From Thermoflexales bacterium (GTDB lineage Bacteria; Chloroflexota; Anaerolineae; B4-G1; DUEL01): a DNA stretch of 34,391 nt. Below, piece by piece: positions 8,289 through 16,324 of the stretch (the first letter of the stretch is position 1; each line of letters opens with the position of its first letter). Both the position numbers and the translations under genes were made by a program. The stretch is taken from NCBI GenBank assembly GCA_014360895.1, contig JACIWQ010000004.1, forward strand, positions 1 through 34,391. Reading direction: 5' to 3'. The notes below the pieces were generated by a model. That model saw nothing but the letters and a program-made list of their open reading frames with translations. It was not told the origin of the DNA and made no database searches.

Positions 8289-9940
8289 TACTCCTCCACA
8301 GCCACCACCATCACTTCGGGCCGGTTTTTGGTCCGCTGGTAGAAGAATTCGGAGAGGGCGGCCTGGACCTGCCGTTCCACTGTGGCGGGAGGAGTGCCCG
8401 GCCGGGTGTTCTGGACGGTGCGGCGGACGACGTTCACTGCCTCCGTCATCACCTCCTCGGCGGCGTCGCGGGCGGCGAACCCCCGCACCGTCAGCCGGGG
8501 GGTATCCACCAGCGCGCCGCGCCGGGGGCTGTAGCGGAAGACGACCACACATACCCCCGCCATCGCCAGCGACTCCCGGTCCCGGATGACCGCCGGCCCC
8601 ACCGCGTCCCCCACCCAGGAGCCGTCCACGAAGACATAGCCGCCGGGCACCCGCTCGCCCACCCGGATGCGGTCGTCCTCAAAATAGAGCACATACCCGT
8701 TCTCCACCACGGCGATGCGCTCCCGGGGGATGCCCAGTTCCGTCGCCAGTTTGGCGTGTTGTTTCAGATGGCGCAGTTCGCCGTGGATGGGGACGAAGTT
8801 GCGCGGGCGGAGGATGTTCAGCAGGAGTTTCTGCTCCTCCTGGCTGGCGTGCCCGGAGACGTGGACGGGGGCCAGCGGGTGGTAGACGACATCGGCCCCT
8901 TTCTGGAACAGGCGGTTGATGACCCGATGGATCATCTCCTCGTTGCCGGGAATGGTGTGAGAGGAGAGGACAACGGTATCACCGGGCTGGACGCTCAGGG
9001 AGGGGTGTTGTCCCAGGGCCAGTCGGCTCAGGACGGCGGTGGGTTCGCCCTGGGCACCGGTGGCCAGAATCAGGCATCGGGAGGGGGGCAGGGACTCCAT
9101 CTCCCCCAGGCTGACCATCATCCCCTCCGGAATGCGCAGGTAGCCCAGGCGCATGGCCATTTTGACGTTTTCCGCCATCGTCGCGCCGGCGATGGCGACC
9201 CGGCGCCCGTAGCGGGCAGCCACGTCTATCGCCTGCTGGATGCGGGAGATAAGGGAGGCGAAGGTGGCGATGATGACCCGTCCCGGTGCCTTCCGCATCA
9301 CCTCGTCCAGCGCCTGGGTGACCACCTGCTCGGAGGGAGTGGTGCCGGGCTCGGTGGCGTTGGTGCTATCGGCCATCAGGACCAGGACCCCCCGCCCGGC
9401 GAATTCGGCCAGTTTGGCGAAGTCCGTCGGCCAGCCATCCACAGGGGTGTGGTCAAACTTGAAGTCGCCGGAGTGGACGATGAGGCCGGCCGGCGTGGTG
9501 ATGCCCAGCCCCACCGTATCCGGGATGGAGTGGCAGACGTGGAACGGCTCTATGCGGAACGGGCCAATCTGGAGGACATCCCCCGGCGCGCAGGTGTGCA
9601 GTTCCGTCTCCCGCAGGAGATGGGCCTGGCGGAGTTTGACCTCAATGAGGCCGCAGGTCAGCCGGGTGGCGTAGACGGGAACGGGGAATTCCTGCAGGAA
9701 GAACGGCAGCGCTCCGATGTGGTCCTCGTGGCCGTGGGTGATGAAGATGGCCCGGACGCGCTCTTTCTTATCCCGCAGGTAGCCGTAGTCGGGGATGATG
9801 AAGTCCACCCCGTACATATCCGACTCGGGGAACATCAGGCCGGCGTCTATGACCAGGATGTCCTGGCCGTACTCCACGGCCATCATATTTTTGCCGACTT
9901 CCCCTAGTCCGCCCAGGGGGATGATGCGCAGGTCGCTCAT
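8288..9940 (-). CDS. rnj: Ribonuclease J
   Basis: This 550-aa metallo-beta-lactamase/beta-CASP enzyme should act as an endo- and 5'-to-3' exoribonuclease in mRNA decay and RNA maturation. The zinc-binding motif HGHEDHIG is at residues 69-76, with further ligands at H138 (CHSIPD) and D160 (HSGDFK). The beta-CASP domain follows (about 205-350), then PVHVSGHAS and IHGELRH, and the RNase J C-terminal domain. Length and motif order match the family. The translation start is immediately downstream of a 'tactccgtgttcc' repeat copy that leaves little room for a Shine-Dalgarno. It is last in a minus-strand series after a methyltransferase and a toxin-antitoxin pair. Confidence 0.96.
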   Translation of the reverse strand: MSDLRIIPLGGLGEVGKNMMAVEYGQDILVIDAGLMFPESDMYGVDFIIPDYGYLRDKKERVRAIFITHGHEDHIGALPFFLQEFPVPVYATRLTCGLIEVKLRQAHLLRETELHTCAPGDVLQIGPFRIEPFHVCHSIPDTVGLGITTPAGLIVHSGDFKFDHTPVDGWPTDFAKLAEFAGRGVLVLMADSTNATEPGTTPSEQVVTQALDEVMRKAPGRVIIATFASLISRIQQAIDVAARYGRRVAIAGATMAENVKMAMRLGYLRIPEGMMVSLGEMESLPPSRCLILATGAQGEPTAVLSRLALGQHPSLSVQPGDTVVLSSHTIPGNEEMIHRVINRLFQKGADVVYHPLAPVHVSGHASQEEQKLLLNILRPRNFVPIHGELRHLKQHAKLATELGIPRERIAVVENGYVLYFEDDRIRVGERVPGGYVFVDGSWVGDAVGPAVIRDRESLAMAGVCVVVFRYSPRRGALVDTPRLTVRGFAARDAAEEVMTEAVNVVRRTVQNTRPGTPPATVERQVQAALSEFFYQRTKNRPEVMVVAVEE

Positions 9941-9942
9941 TC

Positions 9943-9964
9943 GTGTTCCGTACTCCGTGTTCCG
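9943..9964. repeat. Copy of the 'acggaatacg' repeat before RNase J
   Basis: gtgttccgtactccgtgttcc occupies the 24-bp gap between the DUF3368 toxin gene and the RNase J start, covering the expected ribosome-binding region. Confidence 0.75.
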
Positions 9965-10468
9965 CTACAATTCCGCTTCGTCTTCCAGCACTCGTTGATA
10001 GAGGTCATCCCGAATGCGGAAGCCCGCAATATCTCGCAGCATATCCAGGTAAGGCTTTATTGCCCGAATCATGCCCCGATGTTTGGCTTCTACCAGTACG
10101 CCGATTAGCCCCATACACCGCAGCCCCAGGTGGCGTGCGGTTTCCCGGCCCAACCGTTCATCCATCAGGAGTAGGTCTGCTCCCAACTCGGCGGCTAAGG
10201 TGATAGCCTCGGCCTCTCCAGCATCCAGGTCCTGGCGCAGAGCGTTGACCAGGTGGCGATTGGTGACGGGGCGGACCCGAATCCAATCAGCCTGGCGGAC
10301 CTGCTCTGCCCCCAGCTGCCCGGCTCCGGCCACAACCACTTCTTCCCAGACGGCCTCCGGGATCACCAGTTCGTTGTAAACGGCTTGCAGGAGGTCCAGG
10401 TGACCGATACGGGCCAGGTTGATGAGCAGAGAGGCGTTACTCACAATGACCGGCTTTTCGGAATTCAT
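9965..10468 (-). CDS. DUF3368 PIN-like toxin
   Basis: The 167-aa product matches DUF3368 proteins, a PIN-like family usually paired with UPF0175 antitoxins. The N-terminal IVSNASLLINLARIG, the central LDAGEAEAITLAAELG and LLLMDERLGR carry the conserved polar and acidic residues expected of a PIN-type metal site. It probably acts as an RNase toxin; activity is inferred from family. Its start overlaps the end of the UPF0175 gene by 4 bases (ATGA), so the two are translationally coupled. The pair sits between a SpoU methyltransferase and RNase J genes and looks inserted into a housekeeping transcript. Confidence 0.85.
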   Translation of the reverse strand: MNSEKPVIVSNASLLINLARIGHLDLLQAVYNELVIPEAVWEEVVVAGAGQLGAEQVRQADWIRVRPVTNRHLVNALRQDLDAGEAEAITLAAELGADLLLMDERLGRETARHLGLRCMGLIGVLVEAKHRGMIRAIKPYLDMLRDIAGFRIRDDLYQRVLEDEAEL

Positions 10469-10722
10469 ATCCGACCCAGTTCCCGCAGGGTTTCCCGGTC
10501 CTCCTCATACTCTTCTATCCCGTAGTGAATGGGAATGCCCCGGCTACCCAGGAGTTGCTGGAAAGCCCATGCCGACATTCCGGCCATCTCCCGGGCCTTT
10601 CCAAATGAAAGTTTCCCTTGCTGGAACAGATGGAGAGCCAGTTCCCTGGTTAATTCCTCCGGGGTCATCCGGGTCGCGTGGATAACCTCGCGGGGAATAT
10701 GAATGGCAATGGTAGAAGCCAT
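10465..10722 (-). CDS. UPF0175 family antitoxin
   Basis: The 85-aa product has the UPF0175 pattern: an N-terminal beta strand (IAIHIPREV), the segment LTRELALHLFQQGKLSFGKA, and a short helix-turn-helix-like stretch AREMAGMSAWAFQQLL followed by an acidic tail. It is the probable antitoxin and DNA-binding autoregulator of the DUF3368 gene downstream, which it overlaps by 4 bases. The ATG at 10720-10722 follows a strong AGGAGG. Only 11 bases separate it from the methyltransferase gene upstream. Confidence 0.87.
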   Translation of the reverse strand: MASTIAIHIPREVIHATRMTPEELTRELALHLFQQGKLSFGKAREMAGMSAWAFQQLLGSRGIPIHYGIEEYEEDRETLRELGRI

Positions 10723-10733
10723 TTTTTCCTCCT

Positions 10734-11537
10734 TCAGGCGGCAGTTCCCTCCGTGGATAGCAATACCCGCCGCTGGCGCGCGGCTTCAAATAGGAGGACT
10801 GCCGCCGCAACCGCCGCGTTGAGGGACTCCACCCCCGCCGCCAGGGGAATCGCGACGGTCGCCTCGGCCAGTGCGCGGGCCCGACTCCCCGCCCCGGCGG
10901 CCTCCCCGCCCACGATGAGGGCCACCCGGCCTGTCCAGTCCGCATCGGTGTAGAGGACGGCCCCCCGGGCATCCGCCAGATAGACCCGGCATCCGGCAAC
11001 CGCGCGGGCGATTTCGTCCCAGTCCATCGCGACGATGGGCAGGCGGAAGTGGGCGCCCATCCCGGCCCGCACTGCCTTCGGGTTGGTCGCGTCTACCGTG
11101 CCCGGGGCCAGGAGAACCCCATCCGCCCCGGCAGCTTGGGCGGTGCGGAGAATGGTGCCCAGATTGCCCGGGTCGCGCAGCCGGTCCAGAATCAGGGTCA
11201 GCGCGGGGTGGGAAGGGAGGGAGAGGTCGGGGATGGGGACGACCGCCAGAAGCCCTTGCGGGGTCTCCGTATCGGAGCAGGCCGCCATCACTTCGTCGCT
11301 CACTTCTTCGCAGGGGATGCCCGCCTCCTGCCACGCGGTCAGCAGGGCCTGCCCCCGGGGGTCCTCCCGAATGCGGGCAGTGTAGAAAGCAAAGTGGGGA
11401 CGCGCGCCCGCCCGGGCTGCTTCCTCGCAGAGGCGGACACCCTCCACGACGAAGCGCCGCTCCCGCTGACGGACCCGTCGCCGCTCCTGAAGCGCCCGTA
11501 CCAAGCGGACCCGGTCGTTCTTTAGGCTGGTGATCAT
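10734..11537 (-). CDS. SpoU/TrmH-family RNA 2'-O-methyltransferase
   Basis: The 267-aa product has an N-terminal RNA-binding domain (about 1-100, substrate-binding type) and a C-terminal SPOUT knot methyltransferase using S-adenosylmethionine. Motif 1 is visible as LDRLRDPGNLGTILRTAQ (about 114-131) and motif 3 as IPLAAGVESLNAAVAAAVLL. Motif 2, usually GNEGxG, reads GGEAAGAG here, a small departure at the cofactor loop. The likely substrate is rRNA (RlmB-like) but tRNA cannot be excluded. It follows a YbjN-like gene by 13 bases and precedes the UPF0175 gene by 11, so probably shares the promoter at 12054-12081. Confidence 0.93.
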   Translation of the reverse strand: MITSLKNDRVRLVRALQERRRVRQRERRFVVEGVRLCEEAARAGARPHFAFYTARIREDPRGQALLTAWQEAGIPCEEVSDEVMAACSDTETPQGLLAVVPIPDLSLPSHPALTLILDRLRDPGNLGTILRTAQAAGADGVLLAPGTVDATNPKAVRAGMGAHFRLPIVAMDWDEIARAVAGCRVYLADARGAVLYTDADWTGRVALIVGGEAAGAGSRARALAEATVAIPLAAGVESLNAAVAAAVLLFEAARQRRVLLSTEGTAA

Positions 11538-11550
11538 TCAGGTGCCAGAA

Positions 11551-12012
11551 TCACCCCTCAATGGCGGCGATGGCTTGGGCGGGGTCCGCGTTGCCGAAGG
11601 CGACGCTCATAATCCCCGGCAGGTAACGGTCCATCATCAGGACGTTAATGTAGACCATCTGCTTGATCAGCGCCGAGGTCAGGCGGTCGCCCTCCACGTC
11701 AATGCTGGTCTTGTAGCGGACCTCGCCGTCGTTGAAGTCCATCTCAAAGTTGCCGATGACCAGGCCGTAGTTGGCGCGGGTGAGGAATTCGGCCATCGCC
11801 TGGCGGCGGTTGGGAGGAACGTTGACATCCAGGATGGAGTAGAAGACGAACTGATGCTGCGGCTCGCGCGCCTGGGCGTAGCAGTTCCAGGTCCCGTTCT
11901 CCCCCCGAAAGCCCAGCCGGAGGATGGGCTTCCCCGGCAACTGTTCAAAGTGCCAGTTGTCTTCCCGGAAGAAGCGCACCATAGCATCAAAGATGGGGCC
12001 GGTTGAGGACAT
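11551..12012 (-). CDS. YbjN domain-containing protein
   Basis: The 153-aa product matches the YbjN family, small soluble proteins with a type III secretion chaperone-like fold and no known enzymatic activity. The typical features are FDAMVRFFREDNWHFEQLPG at the N-terminus, FVFYSILDVNVPPNRRQAMAEFL in the middle and YKTSIDVEG later. There is no signal peptide. The ATG at 12010-12012 is preceded by AAAGGAG, and a good promoter lies at 12054-12081. It is the first gene of a tight series with the SpoU methyltransferase. The cellular role is unknown. Confidence 0.85.
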   Translation of the reverse strand: MSSTGPIFDAMVRFFREDNWHFEQLPGKPILRLGFRGENGTWNCYAQAREPQHQFVFYSILDVNVPPNRRQAMAEFLTRANYGLVIGNFEMDFNDGEVRYKTSIDVEGDRLTSALIKQMVYINVLMMDRYLPGIMSVAFGNADPAQAIAAIEG

Positions 12013-12053
12013 GTTTTCTTTCTCCTTTCCATTTGGAGCGAAACCTGTTCATA

Positions 12054-12081
12054 AGTATAGTGGAACGGGCCGATCTGTCAA
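12054..12081 (-). promoter_or_regulatory. Sigma70-type promoter for the YbjN-SpoU transcript
   Basis: On the minus strand TTGACA (12081-12076) and TATACT (12059-12054) are separated by 16 bases, about 40 bases upstream of the YbjN start. Confidence 0.78.
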
Positions 12082-12093
12082 GCGCGGGGGCAG

Positions 12094-13728
12094 CTATTCC
12101 CACGGCACCTGCGGCGAGCGGTAGAAGTTCACCCCCAGTGCCTCCAGGCGCGGCCCGTGCCGCCCCAGGCGGACCCGGTACTCTTCCCAATCCCGCCCCG
12201 GGGCCGGAGACCAGCCGATTTCGGCGTAGCCCATCAGCCGGGGGAAGGTCATCCACTCTATGTCCGCCATTGTCTGGACTGTTTCGGTCCAGAGCGGGGC
12301 CTCCACGCCCAGGATGTGCTCTTCTCCGATGCCCTCCGCCACCGTCGCCGGGTCCCACTCGTAGGCGTCCCGGACCTCTATGTACCCGGCCCAGTGGAGC
12401 CCCAGGGGGGTATCCGGGGTGTACTTCATGTCCAGATACGCCTTGAAGGCCGGAGACATAATGACCGGGTTTCCCTGCCGGACAGCCTCCCGGCCCATCC
12501 CGCCGTGCCAGACCTGGGCGACGGAGGTAGGGAGCAGGGAGGCCTGGGCGATTTCCTCCCAGCCCACCATCTGCTTGCCGTGGGACTGGACGATGCGCTG
12601 CACCCGTTCCACGAAGGCGATGTAATGGGGCAGAGGGGTCGCCATCGCCTCATCGCCGCCGATGTGGAAGTACGGACCGGGCGTCAGCGCGGCGATTTCG
12701 CCCACCACGTCGTCCACGAACCGGTAGGTGACCTCTTTCTCCAGGCAGAGGGAACTGAAGCCGACCTCGGTGCCGGTGTAGAGGGGACGGGCCACCCCGT
12801 CGCAGTTGAGTTCCGGGTAGGAGGCGAGCGCGGCGTTGGTGTGGCCGGGCATATCTATCTCCGGGACGATGACGATATGCCGGCTCTGAGCATAGGCGAC
12901 CAGCGCGGCGTATTCCTCCTGGGTATAGTACCCGCCCGGCCCGCCGCCGACCTGGGTGCTACCGCCGTGGAGGGCCAGGTTGGGCCAGGAGCGAATCTCT
13001 ATCCGCCACCCCTGGTCATCGGAGAGGTGAAGGTGGAGACGGTTGATTTTGTAGAGGGCCAGCAGGTCTATCAGACGCCGGACTTCCTCCGGGCCGAAGA
13101 AATGGCGGGAGACATCCAGCATCATCCCCCGCCAGGGGAAACGGGGCCAGTCCCGGATACTCCCCGCCGGGATGGTCCAGGGGCCGGCCTGGGTGGTAGG
13201 GGATTCCACCGCCGGAGGGAGCAGTTGGCGGAGGGTCTGGACGCCCCAGAACAGCCCGGCCGGACGGGGGGCGGAAAGGACGACGGCCTGCGGGGTGACG
13301 GTCAATTCGTACCCTTCCTCGCCCAGGGCGGGGTCGCGGCCGGAGGTAGTCAGGTAGATGGAGCCGGGGGGCGGCGCGCCGGTAGCGGCCTGGACCGGCA
13401 GGGGGTAGCTGGTGGCGGGCCGGAGGCGCTCCGCCAGATACTCCCCGACGGCCCGGCATTCCGGGCCCTCGGGCTCCACCAGAATCTGCGTGTCCGCTGT
13501 CAGGGTGAACGTCTCCCCGGTGAGGGTGACCGAAACCGGTCGGGGGATGAGGGCGATGGTGGACGTAGGGGCGGTTTTGCTGACGGATGGAACGGTTTCT
13601 GTAGCGGATGAGCTCATGGGAACCTCCGTCGGTATCCGGCAGGATGCCAGGATGAGCGCAGCAGCTATCAGCGCCGCGCGGAAACGGGATGGTAAAGCGG
13701 AGCGGCGGACACTTGACAAATTCGGCAT
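12094..13728 (-). CDS. GH20 beta-N-acetylhexosaminidase, lipoprotein
   Basis: This 544-aa protein should remove terminal beta-linked GlcNAc/GalNAc from glycans outside the cell. The N-terminus is a lipoprotein signal: basic residues, hydrophobic AALIAAALIL, lipobox LASC with Cys30. A GH20b domain spans about 55-185, and the catalytic barrel starts about residue 195 with WRGMMLDVSRHF and HLHLSDDQGW. The catalytic pair is D359-E360 in HIGGDEA, consistent with substrate-assisted catalysis through the acetamido group. It is divergent from the tRNA-Leu, and the tRNA promoter overlaps its first codons. It could recycle cell-wall amino sugars or degrade external glycans. Confidence 0.95.
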   Translation of the reverse strand: MPNLSSVRRSALPSRFRAALIAAALILASCRIPTEVPMSSSATETVPSVSKTAPTSTIALIPRPVSVTLTGETFTLTADTQILVEPEGPECRAVGEYLAERLRPATSYPLPVQAATGAPPPGSIYLTTSGRDPALGEEGYELTVTPQAVVLSAPRPAGLFWGVQTLRQLLPPAVESPTTQAGPWTIPAGSIRDWPRFPWRGMMLDVSRHFFGPEEVRRLIDLLALYKINRLHLHLSDDQGWRIEIRSWPNLALHGGSTQVGGGPGGYYTQEEYAALVAYAQSRHIVIVPEIDMPGHTNAALASYPELNCDGVARPLYTGTEVGFSSLCLEKEVTYRFVDDVVGEIAALTPGPYFHIGGDEAMATPLPHYIAFVERVQRIVQSHGKQMVGWEEIAQASLLPTSVAQVWHGGMGREAVRQGNPVIMSPAFKAYLDMKYTPDTPLGLHWAGYIEVRDAYEWDPATVAEGIGEEHILGVEAPLWTETVQTMADIEWMTFPRLMGYAEIGWSPAPGRDWEEYRVRLGRHGPRLEALGVNFYRSPQVPWE

Positions 13729-13740
13729 TTGCAGTAGAAT
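13713..13740 (+). promoter_or_regulatory. Promoter of tRNA-Leu
   Basis: TTGACA (13713-13718) and TAGAAT (13735-13740) are spaced by 16 bases, 12 bases before the mature tRNA 5' end. A TATAAT at 13740-13745 is also present but is too far (21 bases) from the -35. The element overlaps the start codon of the divergent hexosaminidase gene. Confidence 0.75.
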
Positions 13741-13752
13741 ATAATCACCAGC

Positions 13753-13836
13753 GCCGAAGTGGCGGAACTGGCAGACGCGCTGCGTTCAGGGCGCAGTGGC
13801 CGTACGGCCGTGTGGGTTCAACTCCCACCTTCGGCA
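13753..13836 (+). tRNA. tRNA-Leu (anticodon CAG)
   Basis: The acceptor arms GCCGAAG and CTTCGGC pair perfectly, with discriminator A at 13836. The anticodon stem CTGCG/CGCAG encloses the loop TTCAGGG, giving CAG, which reads the CTG leucine codon. A long variable arm (class II) and the T-arm GTGGG-TTCAACT-CCCAC are present. CCA is not encoded. It decodes the leucine codon CTG, abundant in this GC-rich sequence. A promoter lies just upstream and a rho-independent terminator just downstream, so it is a single-gene unit. Confidence 0.97.
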
Positions 13837-13838
13837 TC

Positions 13839-13872
13839 GCCGCCTGAACCGAACGGTTCGGGCGGCTTTTTT
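13839..13872 (+). terminator. Rho-independent terminator of tRNA-Leu
   Basis: The arms gccgcctgaacc and ggttcgggcggc (one G-T pair) form a 12-bp stem with a 4-nt loop, followed directly by six T. It starts three bases after the tRNA discriminator base. Confidence 0.92.
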
Positions 13873-13873
13873 G

Positions 13874-13925
13874 TTCACCGCAGAGGACGCGGAGGAGCTT
13901 TGCTTTTCCTCTTTGCCTTTGGAGG
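13874..13925. repeat. Partial unit of the 'accgcagaggacgc' repeat family
   Basis: caccgcagaggacgcggag followed by ctttgcttttcctctttgc matches the left and right arms of the family seen complete at 3789-3858 and 20921-21511. It follows the tRNA terminator. Confidence 0.65.
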
Positions 13926-13969
13926 CGGGCAAGAAAGGTGAAGCGGCGCAGTTTGGAGAAATCACGGGG

Positions 13970-14353
13970 CTATATTGCGGCCCGGGGGCGCGCAAGAGAG
14001 CGAATCTCCCGCACCAGATGGGCGGAATCAATCTCTTTCAGGAGATACCGGGCGGCTCCGGCCTGGAGAGCCTGTCGCTGCTCCTCCGGGTCGGGATAAG
14101 AGGTAAGGACAACAGCCTGAACGCCGGGGCACTCGGCTTTCAGCCGACGCAGGGCGGCCATTCCCTGACCGTCCGAGCGTTTGGTCTCTAGGATGACCAC
14201 GTCGGGAGTCCGCTCCGCTGCCAGAAGGACCCCCTCCTGCCAGCAACCGGTGCAGCCGACAATCTCCACGCCCTCAGCGGAGCGCAGACGGGCCTCCAGT
14301 GCCTGGCGAACGACGTCGTGGTCGTCTATGATCAGCACCCGAATCCGTCCCAC
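13970..14353 (-). CDS. Stand-alone receiver-domain protein with Glu at the phospho-acceptor site
   Basis: The 127-aa product is a single CheY-like receiver with no output domain. The acidic pair D10-D11 (LIIDDHD), the switch residue T84 (VVLTSY) and the lysine K106 (YLLKE) are in their usual places. The position that should be the phosphorylated Asp (57 in CheY) is Glu56 in VVILETKRSDG. Glu often mimics the phosphorylated state, so this may be a constitutively active or phosphorylation-independent pseudo-receiver. The start is a GTG (14351-14353) with AAGGAGAGGG upstream. No kinase gene is adjacent; it follows the pyrophosphatase gene by 156 bases. Its partner is unknown. Confidence 0.85.
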   Translation of the reverse strand: MGRIRVLIIDDHDVVRQALEARLRSAEGVEIVGCTGCWQEGVLLAAERTPDVVILETKRSDGQGMAALRRLKAECPGVQAVVLTSYPDPEEQRQALQAGAARYLLKEIDSAHLVREIRSLARPRAAI

Positions 14354-14440
14354 GGTTCCCTCTCCTTCGGTTTCCCAGTATACCGGGAGAGGGTCGGGGT
14401 AGTTAGTGTTATCTGTCCCTCAATTGGGATGACGTTATGC

Positions 14441-14519
14441 AGACCACTGCCGACTGACCACTGCCGACTGCCGACTGCCCACTGCCCACTGACCACTGTC
14501 ATCTGTCGTCTATCGTCTG
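14441..14519. repeat. Low-complexity 'ccgactgcc/ccactgacc' tandem repeat
   Basis: Degenerate iterations of cgactgcc, ccactgacc and atctgtcgtctatcg fill the gap downstream of the pyrophosphatase gene and reach its stop codon. A similar stretch is found in frame inside the FtsK-like gene at 32495-32560. Confidence 0.75.
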
Positions 14520-15055
14520 GACCGCAGCATGTCCACATACATCTGGATGGCCCGCTCTATCTCCTGGTAGGCCCGCTCCAGCCCTTCCCAGCCCAGCGCT
14601 TTTACCTCCGCCTGTTCCAGGTCTTTGTAGACGCTGAAGAAATGGCTCACCTCCTCCAGAAAGTGGGGTGGAACATCGTCCAGGGAGCGGTAATCGTTGA
14701 ACAGGGGGTCGGTGTGGGGAACGGCCAGGATTTTGTCGTCTATCCGGCCCCGGTCCAGCAGGTGAAAGAGGCCCAGCGGTCGGGCCTCAATGACGCAGCC
14801 GGAGAAGGTCGGCTCGTTGGTCATTACCAGCACGTCCAGAGGGTCGCCGTCCTCGTGGAGTGTGCGAGGGATGAAACCGTAGTCACCCGGGTAGTGCAGG
14901 GAGGAGTAGAGGACCCGGTCCAGTTTGATGAAGCCGCCCTGTTCGTCGTACTCGTACTTGTTCCGGGAGCGCTTGGGGATTTCCACCACCACATAGATGA
15001 CCCGGGGGGCATCCGGCCCCGGGGGCAGTTCTCGCCACAGGTTGGTCATCGGCAT
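14510..15055 (-). CDS. ppa: Inorganic pyrophosphatase (family I)
   Basis: The 181-aa soluble enzyme hydrolyses pyrophosphate to drive biosynthetic reactions. Family I features are present: EIPKRSRNKYEYDEQGG near residues 25-41, the metal-binding triad D69, D71 and D74 in EDGDPLDVLV, and the later KILAVPH segment. The length is normal. The ATG at 15053-15055 has a GGGAGGTG upstream. Its neighbours on the same strand are RNase D upstream and a receiver protein downstream. Confidence 0.96.
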   Translation of the reverse strand: MPMTNLWRELPPGPDAPRVIYVVVEIPKRSRNKYEYDEQGGFIKLDRVLYSSLHYPGDYGFIPRTLHEDGDPLDVLVMTNEPTFSGCVIEARPLGLFHLLDRGRIDDKILAVPHTDPLFNDYRSLDDVPPHFLEEVSHFFSVYKDLEQAEVKALGWEGLERAYQEIERAIQMYVDMLRSRR

Positions 15056-15098
15056 CGTCTCACCTCCCGCTTTTTCTGAAATTACCAGGACACGAAGT

Positions 15099-16256
15099 TC
15101 ATGATGCCCTTCGCGTCTTCGCGCTTTCGGGATGACAGGAAGATTTCAGAACCTGCAGGATGTCCGGGCCCCAGGTCTCGCGGGCCCAGGGGCCCATGCT
15201 GTCCACCTCTGCCAGTTCGTCCGGAGTCTGCGGGTTGCGTGCGGCCAGGGCCTGCAGGACAGCGTTAGGCAGGATGACGTCCGGGGCCACGCCGCGCGCG
15301 GCGGCGACCCGACGGCGCCATTCCCGGAGGGCCCGGTACCGCTCCCGCTCGTCGTCCGAATAGGTCGCGCAGGGGGGCTCGGGGACCGGTCCCTCTTCGC
15401 CCCGCGCGACGGCCTCCAGAAGGGCCGGCCCGTACCGGCGGACCCAGTGCCGGGGGAATCCGTCCAGCGCGGCCAGTTCGGCCAGGGTGCGGGGGCGGGT
15501 CCGCGCCAACCGGACCAGGATTTCGTCGCTCATCACCCGGAACGGGGGACGGTCCAGCGAGCGGGCCCGTTCGTCCCGCCAGAGGTAGAGTTGCCAGAGG
15601 ACGGCCCGTTCCCGGTCGTTCAGCGAATAGACGGCCCGCACCCGCCAGAAGGCCGCCGGGCCGTGGTGGGGGCCGGCGGGCGGGGTCTCGGCCAGGCGGG
15701 CGAAGGATTCGGCGGCCTGCCGGACCCGGCCCGTCCGCTGCAACTCCCGCATCTGCCGATCCCGCAGGGGGAGCAGGTAGCGGGTGTCCCAGGCCGCGTA
15801 CCGGAGCGCGTCCGGGCTCAGGGGCCGCTGGCCCCAGTTGTACCGCTGGTAGCGCTTGTCGGTGTGGACGCCGAAGTGTTCCCGCAGCAGGTGGGCCAGC
15901 CCTGCGCGCGGCCAACCCAGGATGCGGGCCGCCCGCATCGTGTCAAAGAGGTTGGCGAACCGGAAGCCGAAGTCCCGTTTCAGCCCGGCGATGTCCTGCT
16001 CCGCCGCGTGGAAGACTTTCTGGACTCCCGGGTCGGCGAAGACCTGGCCCAGGGGGGAAAGGTCCAGCCCGGCCAGCGGGTCCACGATATAATCAGTCCC
16101 GGGGACGGAAATCTGGATCAGGCAGACCCGTTCGTAGTACGCGTAGAGGGAGTTGGATTCGGTGTCCACGGCGATGGCGGGCTGATCTTGCAGAACCCGT
16201 ATCAGGGCCTGCAGGTCGTCCTCGCTGGCGACGAGAGTCCAGGTTGCCTCGCTCAT
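15099..16256 (-). CDS. rnd: Ribonuclease D-like 3'-5' exonuclease with HRDC domain
   Basis: The 385-aa reading from the ATG at 16254-16256 has an N-terminal DEDD exonuclease domain: D31/E33 in AVDTESNSL, AEQDIAGL, and AAWDTRYLLPLRD with the final Asp. The middle and C-terminal parts contain one or two HRDC-like domains (LNDRERAVLWQLYLWRDERA; RALREWRRRVAAARG). It should trim 3' ends of tRNA precursors and other RNAs. An ATG five codons earlier (16271) lies next to the tandem repeat and is possible. The last residues, HPESAKTRRAS, are rich in repeat-like sequence, so the natural C-terminus may have been changed. It lies 43 bases before the pyrophosphatase gene. Confidence 0.93.
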   Translation of the reverse strand: MSEATWTLVASEDDLQALIRVLQDQPAIAVDTESNSLYAYYERVCLIQISVPGTDYIVDPLAGLDLSPLGQVFADPGVQKVFHAAEQDIAGLKRDFGFRFANLFDTMRAARILGWPRAGLAHLLREHFGVHTDKRYQRYNWGQRPLSPDALRYAAWDTRYLLPLRDRQMRELQRTGRVRQAAESFARLAETPPAGPHHGPAAFWRVRAVYSLNDRERAVLWQLYLWRDERARSLDRPPFRVMSDEILVRLARTRPRTLAELAALDGFPRHWVRRYGPALLEAVARGEEGPVPEPPCATYSDDERERYRALREWRRRVAAARGVAPDVILPNAVLQALAARNPQTPDELAEVDSMGPWARETWGPDILQVLKSSCHPESAKTRRAS

Positions 16257-16268
16257 AGGCCATTCCGC

Positions 16269-16310
<42 letters not shown>

Positions 16311-16324
16311 GTCATTGGTCATTC

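Noticed and set aside
12157-13611. Plus-strand open frame opposite the GH20 gene
   Set aside because: Gly/Asp/Arg-rich composition without domains; the minus strand has a complete enzyme with signal peptide and catalytic residues.
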